The notes beneath the pieces were generated by a model. It was given only the letters and a program-made list of their open reading frames with translations. It was not told the origin of the DNA and did not search any database. Below are positions 46,201-56,482 of a DNA stretch of 64,000 bases, piece by piece. Within the stretch, counting starts at the first letter, position 1; each line of letters opens with the position of its first letter. The position numbers were made by a program, and so were the translations under genes. Source of the stretch: Prostheceraeus crozeri (lineage: Eukaryota > Platyhelminthes > Polycladida > Euryleptidae); NCBI GenBank assembly GCA_907163375.1, contig CAJQUW010016167.1:62001-126000 (forward strand), written 5' to 3'.

Positions 46201-46366
46201 ACTCTCTGCCGCCCATGTTCCCGCCACGGGAACATTTACAAAAAAATCAATATATTTTTCTGCAGTGATGTGATATCTTTTTCAATGTCATTCCGTTTGC
46301 TTTTGGATCAAGGCAATGTGATGCAAGCAAGTTTGAGATCATTTTACGTAGTTGGTCGTTAATGGG
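43225..46366 (+). mobile_element. piggyBac transposon, 3.1 kb
   Basis: TTAA flanks both ends (43221-43224 and 46367-46370), the piggyBac target duplication. The terminal inverted repeat is CCCATTAACGACCA (14 bp). Next to it on each side lies a hairpin-like ATGTTCCCGNNNCGGGAACAT (43238-43259 and about 46217-46238). A third, imperfect copy occurs at about 43592. The transposase is on the plus strand and decayed. Confidence 0.92.
44171..45925 (+). pseudogene. piggyBac transposase, multiple frameshifts and stops
   Basis: The N-terminus is MVKKLKLDEVVAMLEDDESF followed by an acidic leader ending in a stop near 44359. The catalytic domain is spread over 44507-45794 in several frames. Recognisable parts are LLELFFDDMLISDIV, first Asp in SVDESMIPYYG, TTTTWGLGEHVVLNLMERLP, second Asp in YHVYMDNYFTSFRLL and third Asp in MGYVDRMDQN. 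The C-terminal zinc-binding cross-brace is at 45829-45925 (GRCKVCKTNSRRCCAKCRV, then HDECFEVFHRY and a stop). At least five breaks, including stops at about 44359 and 45288 and shifts near 44650, 45050 and 45780. Catalytic residues remain readable. Confidence 0.88.
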
Positions 46367-46379
46367 TTAACAAATAACT

Positions 46380-47185
46380 TTTCATATACCGGTATCAGAT
46401 CACGAGAAAATGATTAAATGATATTCCAACTTTAAGTACTAATACAATATGTATTCAAGGAAAACCCTTAGCATGAAATGTGCTGGAGATGCGTTTTAAC
46501 AGAATCTTAATACATAGATTTGTCGTTGCCAATGTCCAAAAAATGCTCCAAATAACAAATAGTTAATTCATAGCACTGATTGTAAGAACGGACATCTTTG
46601 AATTTTTGACACAGACAGTATATTCTATCCACTACAAAAATCCAATGCAACATGTTTCTATAGCCACAAAACAAAACGAAGACACCAAGATTAAATTATC
46701 AAAGTGGCGGCATTTACGGGCCATTAAGTTGAATAAAACGATGGCACACCGTCACTTAAATTCATGTAGGTTTACATTATGAATTTTGATGTCTTTCTAT
46801 AAATTTGTACTTTTGATCGACGATCTAAAACATGCGATTGTTTTTACATTTTTCGTCAAGTTTTCAGTTACATTCACGCTGTGTTAATAAGTGTACATAA
46901 CATAAATTCAGTTAAGTAATTCAATGACTGTTATATCCATCTTAGTGATGCTCATCAGACAACTGTTACAAAAAACATGACATAACCTGTAAATAAATTT
47001 CAACTGTATCTTTATCTACATTCTTTCTATTTGACTCTAGAATGGCTGTGGGTGACATTAGCAAACACAAGATCATCCCCTAAGTTACATCACCCAATTA
47101 ATTTCGTGTTTAAGACCGAGGCGCCCAAAACTTAAACGATTATAAGAATATGTATATTTAACAAAATCTAAATCTAACAAAGATA
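46380..47185. other. no recognisable gene
   Basis: AT-rich spacer between the piggyBac end and the last exon of the DUF4806-type gene. It may include that gene's 3' UTR but no clear poly(A) signal decides it. Confidence 0.35.
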
Positions 47186-47191
47186 TGAGTG

Positions 47192-49307
47192 TCACTTTTT
47201 TCGGCAAATCTGGTTTCTCAACCATTCTTTGATGGTCTTGCTTACCATATCGTAGGTTGAGTCCTCGTGAAATCGATGTACAGAAACTGAAATAAATTCA
47301 ATATGAACGTCTTAAAAGAAACAGCGCCATATAAAAACGACAATCTATATAAAATCGACAAATCAAATCAATCGTAAGATACTATGTCCCCGAATGTACT
47401 TCGAAATCAAAAATATTGTATCCCATGATGAATGTTTGAAGCATCTACCGCTTGTGTTTATGTTGTATGTTCTGCTATAGCCTCTATACCTGTATGACTT
47501 AAGGAAATATTTTACAAAATCTTAGGATTTTCCAAACGGGCGGTTTTGGTATAGGATAGGCTCACAACCTTAAGTGGCAAATTTCAGCTATTGTAATTTA
47601 GAAAGTTCATCTCTTTGTGTATAGATTACCGTACTGATGTCTAAATTCTTTGATTGATGTTAATATAATTAAATCGGCACAAGTATTTCATGTTTTTCGG
47701 GTAGACCAGGTAGTGTTGTTAAGTTAGTGTTCCTTACTGTGCGAAAAGAGATTTATCATAATTCGGAAGTTAAAAATGAGAAACAATTCGCTCTCGAATT
47801 AATGATGAAAATTCATTCTTAGTAATATTAAAACACTGACACGACGCGTTTAGTCTATAAACAGCGCATAGTCCATGTTAGGTGTTACTGACTTAACATC
47901 ACCGAGAATTAGACGAGTATAAAGTAACTGACAGAAAATGAATCGAAATTGCCTTAGAAAATGCTATGTACTGAAGTATCCCTATTTCAGCAGTTTATGG
48001 TCAAATTATCATTCTTGTTTTAACTCACCATATATAATTTTCAGAACGTTTTCGTAATTCTTCAAATGAATTTTGTGATTGTCTCTTTGTCCTGTCCAAT
48101 TCATTTTTGAGGCGAGTTCCTTTGAAAATAGCTTCTTCAGAATTAGACGGTGTTGTTGCCGGAAATCCGTCACCCGCGTAATTTGACAACACTGCTGCTA
48201 AGTGCTTCCGTTTACTGCGTTCATTCAAAAACTCATTCAAAGCCTCCAATTCATTGTCGTCTTTTATCGGTAAGGATGGCATTTCATCATCAAGTTCTAG
48301 ATCATCCTCAGCTCGCCGCGAGCTTAAAATTGCCAAAATTTTTGTTTGCGTTTCCATAATCACCTTGTTTTGTGCATCAAGAGTAGCAATTCTTGAAATG
48401 ATACTCTAATTACTCTAATTCTGAAATAATACTCTAGTTTCAGTTGTGTCTTGAATGGTCTTAGTTAGATCAGATGTTATTTCTGATGACTCAAACGTGA
48501 CTAGTGAGCAATCAGATGCGGCCTGTGATAGGTGAGGTCTCGTTTCGGATAACTCAGGAGCAGACACTGATAGACGATGCGCAGTTTCAGAAGATTCCAC
48601 ATCAAAAACAGGAGAAGACGTGCTAATTGGTTTGGGTGTTGGCAACGTTTTTCTTGGTCGTTTGGAGACTACTTCCTCCGCGGCAGATAACGGCTTCTCC
48701 TGATTTTTTGGGATATTCTGAAAGACATTAATGAAAATATGTCATATATATCATGACCCCTTAGTGAATATTTCCTTAATTTCCTTATTTATTTTAATCA
48801 AGTAGGCCTATCAAATATATTTATCGGATTCAGATCGCGTGAGCACCTCGCATGTGTTTTGCTGTGTTCATTTTTTTCGCTATTTGAAAACATCCTATTC
48901 ACGCAATCAAGAAAATGTTATTTTATCAGGAATGAACAGATAAAAATATTTTGGAATGATTTCGTACTTACTGATGGAACAATATTTCTTGAACTGGGAA
49001 ATTTGTATCTATGAAAATAACTCAAAATGTCAGCAAGCACAACCTTCAAATTAAATCTTAAATCTTTGGCTTTTGTCAGGGCGTCAGTTAGCTCATCTCT
49101 CTCCTCCGCGACCTGAATTATGACACCAGATGCAGACCAGCTATCGCACGTATAAGTAACTGAAAGTTCTTCGCTACTATGTTTCACCCAATCGTTTGAA
49201 TTCCAGTTCGCTGACTTTCCCGGAAAGACCAAAAATACACGCGGAGCAATTATAAAAGATGAATCTGACCGAAAGAATAGGAGGAAGAAATTGCAATTGT
49301 GTGGCAT
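47192..49307 (-). CDS. DUF4806-type gene, at least three exons
   Basis: Exons in order are 48972-49307 (ATG at 49307, MPHNCNFFLLFFRSDS), 48029-48717 and 47192-47286. The first intron is phase 0 on both sides. Exon 1 ends in a helix (IIQVAEERDELTDALTKAKD). Exon 2 has a basic patch (VSKRPRKTLP), a Ser/Thr-rich linker and the start of the DUF4806-like domain (LPIKDDNELEALNEFLNERS, KHLAAVLSNYAG). Exon 3 gives its usual end (YDMVSKTIKEWLRNQICRKK and a stop). Oddities: two in-frame TAG codons near 48405-48415 in a small duplicated AGAGTAWTATTTCA stretch, and the last intron joins phase 2 to phase 1, so an exon is missing or one base was lost. DUF4806 function is unknown; such genes are often multi-copy. 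Confidence 0.6.
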
Positions 49308-50162
49308 CTGAAAGGCAATACATGGTTTCTGTGATTCATGCCTAAATAGAGACTACATGTAATCGAAAAGTACCTAAGCTACTATTCCATCAATTTCTTA
49401 TCATTAGTAAACCAGCAGGCATGAGAGTATGAAGTATAAAAATCAGTAGAAACATTTTACATTTTAAACCGTAAATTGCCTGGCATCAATATATTCTGGG
49501 TCTCGCTGCATCTCAATGGAGTATAACGAGAATATGACGGGTACTGACGTTCGAATGTTTTCGAATAAACCACGACGGATATCCGTTTCTGGCTAATATA
49601 CAGTAAAACCTGTCTGTAATGGACACTATTTTCGGTGGTTCAAAGTGTCCATTGAGAACAGGTATCCATTATGTAAAGGTATCAGTAAGTGGTAGCTAAA
49701 ATGTTTATCTCGGTATAAGCTTTGCATAGAATCAGCGTATTCGATTATTATAATGTTGTTAATGTACTTGTAGGCGCGGCCCCATTGTCCAAAATATGTT
49801 ATCTCCTTAAATTGTCCATAATGATTCCATTTATCGTGATAATATTATCATATCATTTTGTTATTATTTCAAAAAATATCAAATAACTAATATTCTGATA
49901 ATGTCGATTACATAGTGGATCATTCAAGAATCTAGGATAATCATCATATTTGAAATTCGCATGACCTTTACAGTTTACAATTTGTCTCATTTCATCAAAC
50001 GATCATATAGCAAATGCGTAAAATTATTTTGATTCAATGAATCATAAGCTTACCCGACTTGCTGCACTGGTGAAATTGCAGATCATAACGTCAAATTAAT
50101 CGAATTATATGCTTGTAATATATGATTTGCTTTCACGAAACACAATTTTCAAAAAAAGAATT

Positions 50163-50921
50163 TCACTGTGGTTTAAAGTAATTATCAATCGTAGTTTGTT
50201 TGGTCTCCGTCATATGTTTCATCTGCATCATTCGAAATCGTTCTTGAAGAGTAGTTAACATCTCTACACTGTCCGTATCATTCGATTCCACCGCTCTTCG
50301 TAGTAGGTCCTTCAATTGATCTTGGTATTCACTCCATGATTTGAGAGGTCTCTCATCAGCTTCGTCAGGTTGTCCTTCGCCATCTGATTCCGATTCGGAA
50401 TGTGAATCAGAGTCACAAATGTCTGTGGGATCAACAGTTACCAGGGCATTGTCGAAGCCTATAACATGATCAAACGTGACTTCAGGATCGAGAATATGCT
50501 TGTAGGAATTCAAATCGAAATTCGTTGAGTCACTGCCTTCAATTGAACACTCGTCGTCATTCATTGTCTTAAAACCACACTTCTTGAAACATTTTCGAAT
50601 CGTCGATATCTCCAGAGACCTCCATGACTGGCTTAACCAGGTTACCGCTTGTAAAAGAGAAACAAAAACCAATCCCACGTCTTTTCGTTGATTTCAAGAT
50701 ATGCTTGACGTTTTCCGACAATTTTGCGGCGGCTTGAACTCATTTCACTGGAAGAGAAACTCTCTAAAATTTCCTTTTTCTTTCCGAGGATGTTGCCTAT
50801 CTGACTCTTGCCTACTTTCAACTCTTCGGCAATTTTTTCTGATGGACAGGCCTTTCTCACTCAAACGAATGCATTTGACTTTTTCTGAAATAGGTAGCAT
50901 TGATCGCTTGCGGGACGTCAT
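50163..50921 (-). pseudogene. pogo/Tigger transposase with the catalytic core deleted
   Basis: It starts MTSRKRSMLPISEKVKCIRL at 50921. After a frame change near 50850 comes the CENP-B-type helix-turn-helix (PSEKIAEELKVGKSQIGNIL) and NEKTWDWF. At about 50650 the frame changes again and runs directly into the C-terminal part (LLQAVTWLSQSWRSLEISTI, RKCFKKCGF) and the acidic tail ending TTIDNYFKPQ. The DDE domain, normally about 250 residues between these parts, is absent. The protein therefore cannot catalyse transposition but could still bind ends. Confidence 0.85.
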
Positions 50922-51089
50922 GATGACTTGTAACCAAATTAGAAAGTGATGAAATTGGTTTAACTCTCCAGCCAGTCTAACAAAGGAGTGAGTTGCCAGC
51001 GTGTTGACCAGTCAAGCTTGTTTACTTAAGCAACGAATGTTGGTGTTCCAATTGATGGTCAAGAACAGGAGGCTGTTGCTTATTGTCAT

Positions 51090-52340
51090 AGTGAAAAATC
51101 CACTTTTTTCTCTCCTTCAGAGTTTATTGACCAAGTTATGAGGTTATTTACAATAAAATAATTAAAAGGCCAACGTTTCGTGCCACTGACACTTCGATGG
51201 GCCGACTTCTGCAAAACAGCGTTTGATGACACGCATTAAATATGGAAGCAACGAAACAGAGTTCAGGTGGCCTACGGTGTAGTTAGAAATTAGGGAGCTC
51301 GTATTTGCGGTTAATGGCTGGTGCAAGAGATTTGATCAATCGAGCTTCGGTCAGCCTGCAATCCACTGCGCTATGACTTTTGTCCAAGATATCGATATCA
51401 AAGTGAGAGATGGAGATGTCACTGAACTGGTGCACTTTCATACCGTGTTCGTAAAGGGCATTTCTTTTGTTCTTATTGATCAAATCTCTTCTATGCTCAT
51501 TATAGCGTTTGGTAAACGGACGGTTGGTTTGGCCTATATAAAAATCGTCACATAAATTACATTTCAGCTTATAAACTAAAAACCTGTCCCCACAGGAATA
51601 GTTTTGTGGTAAAAGAGAGCAGAGATGACAGGAATTGTGTTTCTTATTAATCCGATTTCTCTTATTAATTACTGTTTCTAGAGTGGGACCAGTTTTGCTG
51701 ACGATTTTGATAGGAAGATCACACTGTTTTGCGAGTTTATTTAATTTTCTGTTGCAGCTATCACTAACAAAATTTATTGTGCAGGGAACAGATGCTTCGT
51801 TAATTTTTTTATTTTTATATTTGGTTTTTTTATTTATGTCTCGATTAGTAAAGCCATTCTGCCTAAATCGGTTGTTAAGGCTCGTCATAGCTTCTTGTTT
51901 TTTATTTTCGTCCGAACATCTACTAGCTACATTAGTTTGGCTATTCTTGATATAGTTCGATTTTACATTATGTGGGACCCAGCTGTGTTTATTGAGAGAA
52001 ATACCAGAGTGCATTTCTTTGGTGTACCATTTGTATTCTATCTTATTGTTATTTATTCGAATACTAGTATCTAAAAAGTTTAGATAGTCTTCTTTGGGAA
52101 CTTCTGTGGTGAATTTTATGTCTTCCGAGATAGAGTTAGAGACTTCAGTTATGGTATTGATGTCATGGCTATCATTTTTGTGAAACGGGCTTGAACCGGG
52201 GAGGGAATGTTGGTGTTGTCGGCTTCGTAAGAAAAGATGTCCATCTCGATCTTTTCATTTCGGCTCTCTTGAAGATGCTTGAAAGTGATGGTGTTGGTTG
52301 TGTTTACTTTGGCCGGGCGATGATGAACGCTTGTTGTCAA
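51090..52340 (-). mobile_element. Penelope-like retroelement fragment A
   Basis: This is a truncated Penelope-like element, minus strand. The last part of the RT domain and a complete GIY-YIG endonuclease region are recognisable (51283-52014; LKCNLCDDFYIGQTNRPFTK), preceded by a Cys-containing linker (NSCHLCSLLPQ). A terminal-repeat-like segment with CGTGCCACTGACACTTCG lies at 51170-51215. The 5' portion of the element is missing. It sits inside the Tigger element. Confidence 0.82.
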
Positions 52341-52527
52341 TCATCCTGGCATATTCACTTAATCATCTTTCTTTGTTACTGAATCGTTGCAGTGTCTGCT
52401 TTCCACGGCGTGCGGTAAATTCATCCCTCGGAAATTTCATCCCCGGTAAATTCGTCCCTCGGAAACATCATCTTCGGTAAATTCATCCCTCGGACAATTC
52501 AATCTTCGGTTTACTATTATTATACCA

Positions 52528-52944
52528 TCAACGAAAACAATGTCTGAAGTAGAGGTGCAGTAGAGGATCACTTGCAAAAATTAGGAGTCTCTCATTGTTT
52601 ATTAAAGTATCACAGAGGAGAAATCGGTCGTCATCCATTGTCACGGTCTGATACGGCGCCAAGATCAGACTCTCAGCAGATGTCGGTAATGGAGGTCGTT
52701 GTTTCGATCTCTCATATCGGAGAGCTCTTCCAACTTGATCCTTGCTGGGTAGTGCTGCGACTACCTCATTCGGTTTGCGGATAGAGACGTTCCGGAACAC
52801 CTGAGTAGTCACCTTCTCAGGATCGAGTTTCATTTGTTGCCGGCACTCCAAGACCTCGATCCGCGTGCTATCTGGCTCATGATTATGACTTCTCATGAGG
52901 GTTGGGTTTCGGTAGTGAGGGGGACAATCGGTTCGCAAATCCAT
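52528..52944 (-). pseudogene. MULE/FLYWCH transposase N-terminal fragment
   Basis: An open frame of 138 residues has the second half of a FLYWCH-type zinc finger (RSHNHEPDSTRIEVLECRQQ). A linker follows (VFRNVSIRKPNEVVAALPSK, YERSKQRPPLP), then LLCDTLINNERLLIFASDPL ending HLYFRHCFR and a stop. Related proteins continue straight from here with a DGTF catalytic Asp segment. Here the frame ends about 20 bp before the terminal repeat, so the MULE DDE domain is deleted. The Penelope element sits directly upstream, removing the first half of the FLYWCH finger. Confidence 0.75.
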
Positions 52945-53128
52945 GCGATACTCAGGTCTTTATTTTCTTTTTTCCTCGTATAATCAAAGTTGTTGTGAAT
53001 CAGCCTCGACTTTCCTCTATTAGTTATCAATAAGCTAGGAACAATCTAAATCATGTTACATGCAACAATTCATTTCAAAAGCTGAAGTACATGATAACAA
53101 TTAAATAAGGTACACATAATAACTAGAC

Positions 53129-55048
53129 TCAAATTAATTTACATTTGAAAAAAGCACCATCATGGTTAACTTGCTTATTCAAAGTGGGGTTGAGTTTTTT
53201 TATGTACATGGCTTCCAAAATATTTAGGTCATAAGTGTTGGGAGCTTGAGATAGAATTTTGAAATTGTCAACTTTACAGCTGCAACTGCAATTCAACCTA
53301 TGGTCAGAAATGGCGGACATTTTTTCTCGATGTTCTTTTATTCTTAAGTTTAAGTGTCTTGTAGTTCTACCTATGTAGGTAGTGCGAGGGTCCACCTCAC
53401 AAGCGAATTGGTAAATGACATTAGACCTAAGAACTTTGGGAGTATGATATTTGTTGGAGAAACCACTTTTTAGTTTATTGCATGTGAAAACCCAACGGAT
53501 AGGAAATTCTTTATCTATTCTACGGAATAGTGATTGTAGTTTCTTTTTAAAATAAACCGATTGAATGCCAAAAAATGGAATTTTGACAGTATGGAGGTAT
53601 TTGGATTCATCTTTTTCTTTTGGAGCACAGAATCTTTTGTCCAGATACTGTTTGACCACTTTTTGTATAAAGTACAACGGATATCCGTTGTTTTGAAAAA
53701 TTTTGGTCAATTTCCCTATTTCATCATGGAAAGTTTGCCATGACGAGCAGACGATGTAGGCTCTGTTGATCAGAGGGCTTAAAACAGAAATTTTCCATTG
53801 CATGGGGCATATGGCTCTGAAATTCAAGGTTAGACCGGTGTACGTGGGTTTTCTGTACACCTTAGTAGTTAGCGTGTTGGATGAAACATCCAGGTCAATA
53901 TCTAGAAAAGGTAGCACTTTACCTCCTACCTCTGTGGTGAATTTCATATTACTATGCCACTTGTTAATATAGTTGAAGAAGGATAAGTGGTCATCATCTT
54001 CAAAGATAGCCAAGATGTCATCTACATATCTGACATAGAATTTTAGGTTTAGTTTATCATTTTGTAGGAAAGTCTGTTCTAAATGTCCCATAAATAAGTT
54101 ACTGAGGGTTGGGGCTAGGGGGCTACCCATGCTCAAACCATCACTTTGACGATAGAGAATGTTGTTGAACGAGAAAATGCCACCAGTGGCGAATTGAAGT
54201 AATTTTTTGAAGGTGTCTTTACTATATGGTGGTTTTGTGTTATTGGAGCTATACACCTTATCACACGCTAGATCAATGACTTCTTTGAGAGGGACGTTAG
54301 TGAAAAGACTAACAACATCAAAGCTGATGAGTTTCGAATCCGATGAGAATTTGTAGCTAGCGAGTTTGTCTAGCAGATCAGCGTTATTTTGTACTGAGTA
54401 CTCCGTAGGAATTATAGGAGTAATGTACTGGTTTAGGTACTTGGCAAGGTTATATTCGGCCGTGCCATAACTGGCGACAATAGGTCTAAGAGGTACATTA
54501 TTTTTATGTACCTTGGCAGAACCGTAAAGTTTGCCACTACAGGACCCACTAGGAGTAATTTCAGTGAACACTTGGGAGTCCACGTACGGTTTCACATATT
54601 TGTTCAAAAAGTATTTTAGTTTATTCTGTTGTTTTATAACAGGGTGATCGAGCATCAATTCATTTTGGTTGTGTGGGATAGCAGTAAATTTGGTAGTATC
54701 TTCAATGATAGCATTGAGCTTGTTTACATATTCATCAGCATCTAGAATAGCTATACCATTACCTTTGTCCAATGGGACAACTTTGATGTCTTTATTTAGT
54801 TTAAGGGACTTCACTGCATCTTGGTTATGTTTGGCTTGTGGCGTCTTGGTAAAGTTAAACATACGCTTATTGTAATTTTGTAACGCACGTTTCACCTCAT
54901 TGCAATCTCTCTTAGAGATTTTATTTTTCAGGCGCTCCACCACTTTTTCTAACTCGCAAGTCAGATGTTCGCTTCCATTGCCGTTAGGACTGCTAGGGTG
55001 CTTGAGTCCTGTCTTAAAAATCTCATTTTGGTCATGCGTGAGGGTCAC
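53129..55048 (-). CDS. Penelope RT plus GIY-YIG endonuclease protein
   Basis: A 639-residue frame covers most of a Penelope protein. RT motifs in order are VPLDKGNGIAILD, GKLYGSAKVHKNNVPLRPIV, SFDVVSLFTNVPL, SDGLSMGSPLAPTLSNLFM and the catalytic FYVRYVDDILAIF, followed by LPFLDIDL. The C-terminus has a linker with basic residues and the GIY-YIG nuclease (TTYIGRTTRHLNLRIKEHRE) with a Cys/His cluster (HRLNCSCSCKVDNF). Such proteins copy element RNA at a nicked target. The frame overlaps the N-terminal frame at 55032-55499, which carries the helical leader, so the whole may look as two overlapping parts. Confidence 0.9.
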   Translation of the reverse strand: MTLTHDQNEIFKTGLKHPSSPNGNGSEHLTCELEKVVERLKNKISKRDCNEVKRALQNYNKRMFNFTKTPQAKHNQDAVKSLKLNKDIKVVPLDKGNGIAILDADEYVNKLNAIIEDTTKFTAIPHNQNELMLDHPVIKQQNKLKYFLNKYVKPYVDSQVFTEITPSGSCSGKLYGSAKVHKNNVPLRPIVASYGTAEYNLAKYLNQYITPIIPTEYSVQNNADLLDKLASYKFSSDSKLISFDVVSLFTNVPLKEVIDLACDKVYSSNNTKPPYSKDTFKKLLQFATGGIFSFNNILYRQSDGLSMGSPLAPTLSNLFMGHLEQTFLQNDKLNLKFYVRYVDDILAIFEDDDHLSFFNYINKWHSNMKFTTEVGGKVLPFLDIDLDVSSNTLTTKVYRKPTYTGLTLNFRAICPMQWKISVLSPLINRAYIVCSSWQTFHDEIGKLTKIFQNNGYPLYFIQKVVKQYLDKRFCAPKEKDESKYLHTVKIPFFGIQSVYFKKKLQSLFRRIDKEFPIRWVFTCNKLKSGFSNKYHTPKVLRSNVIYQFACEVDPRTTYIGRTTRHLNLRIKEHREKMSAISDHRLNCSCSCKVDNFKILSQAPNTYDLNILEAMYIKKLNPTLNKQVNHDGAFFKCKLI

Positions 55049-55499
55049 CTTGCTTGAGAAACTTTTTTTGATGGGTTTCTGAAATGGATTTTAAAAGGTT
55101 TTGATTTTCTCTGGTAAACAACTTTATGAAAATCATTTGGTCCAAGTAATTCAACTTAGAGAAAATAGTTTCTCGAATCTTAGCCAACTTACTACGGAGG
55201 TGCTTGACCTTAGATTTGTGTTGTGAAATTAGCCTCGAAATCTTACGTAATTGGCGATCATGAATAATGTCACGGTTCAATAGGTTATTCTTGTCTTTGA
55301 GGCTTAAAAATTTGGGAATCAAGCCATATTTTGAGCATTTGGACAGGAATGTGATATCACATTGTAGTTTTATAATTTTGTGGTTAAACTTTTCGAATTT
55401 ACGACTGTCATTGAGTTCGATGTTGTATTTGGTCTTTAACTTATGAAAGAAGGTTACAATATTTGTAATCCTGAGTAACCAAATAACAGCTGCTAACAT
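55032..55499 (-). CDS. Penelope N-terminal helical region
   Basis: A 155-residue frame (starts MLAAVIWLLRITNIVTFFHK) is rich in Lys, Leu and Ile with long predicted helices (KLRSKLAKIRETIFSKLN when read loosely). It lies directly upstream of the RT frame on the same strand and overlaps it by 17 bp in another frame. Penelope proteins commonly have such a Lys-rich N-terminal extension. No catalytic motif is expected here. Confidence 0.65.
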   Translation of the reverse strand: MLAAVIWLLRITNIVTFFHKLKTKYNIELNDSRKFEKFNHKIIKLQCDITFLSKCSKYGLIPKFLSLKDKNNLLNRDIIHDRQLRKISRLISQHKSKVKHLRSKLAKIRETIFSKLNYLDQMIFIKLFTRENQNLLKSISETHQKKFLKQGDPHA

Positions 55500-56304
55500 A
55501 TTGATAGAGGTAAAACAGATCTTGTGAGTTCAACTCGTTCACTTATACGTTACCAGCTGACGAAGATACTGGTTTGATTGTAATGGGATTAAAACAAAAG
55601 TACATGTATCACAGCAAAAACTTCTTGTTGCAATCTTTCGTTTGCGCGTTTTCGTTTCTTTCAATAAGCGCATGTTTGATTCCATGAGTACGGTGTATTT
55701 GGACTTTCTTTAGACGTTCGTAGACAAATGAATGAGACTGACCGATGCAGCGCCTTACATTACGAAAAGTTTGTTTATAGCTGCTTATCACATTAAGGCA
55801 TTTTAACGGAGAATGTTTACATCTCAACTCATTTGTGCCATTTTCCTAACGTTTATCTCAGCATGTCTTCCGGTATCATTTCATTCTAGAACCGGAAATT
55901 TTGAGGCCTGCAGGAATCATCAAGTGAAAGATAATTTAAAACGTGTCAGATTACCCGTTAATGTATTGAACTTGCTAATAAACACAATTTTGATAATCTC
56001 GTTTTCATGATATTCAAGTCAAGTTTGTAGCTTCCGCTTCACAAATAATAAATATCACAGCCTTATCAACACGTGTGTCTTTAGTAGTCATCTGTTATAC
56101 ATAATCTGATAAAAACATTCTCTCTCTAAATTGGTATTTTGGTGTCGAAAATATTTGATGAAAAATTTAATTGATCAACTTTCCTTGATGAATTCCTTGA
56201 TATCAGAGTAGTGCAGGTCATCGAGTTGCCAACATTGGCTCTCCAAGGCTGTCATGACACAGACAATCTGCAAAATAATATCATTTCCTTCTGCTTTGCT
56301 ATCA

Positions 56305-56482
56305 TGGTCACTCAATTCCGTTGTAATTTCTACAAAACTGCATAAATGTGTATATCTCACATTTAGAAACAATTCCGACTGTATCTCCTTTGAGTTCATT
56401 TAATAAAATCGAAAGTGTATACACATAGGGGATTTAATAAATGCGGAGTTACCACTCTACCTAACATATTTACTCTATGTTT
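56305..56482. repeat. 178-bp dispersed repeat, copy 2 (inside the MULE)
   Basis: Direct-orientation match to 25878-26055. On the minus strand it overlaps a 74-codon frame (NVRYTHLCSFVEITTELSDH), partly readable in the other copy too (NVRYTNFCNFAEITTELSDH in a broken frame). It may therefore derive from a coding segment. Confidence 0.65.

Larger units (their letters stand above)
52960..55620 (-). mobile_element. Penelope-like retroelement B, nearly complete coding region
   Basis: Two long minus-strand frames make up most of a Penelope-like element. An N-terminal helical region (55032-55499) is followed by an RT/GIY-YIG polyprotein (53129-55048). Copy A has a different sequence, so at least two families are present. 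Terminal repeats were not resolved; the 5' side near 55560 has CCAGCTGACGAAGATACTGG. It is inserted in the MULE's FLYWCH region. Confidence 0.85.
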
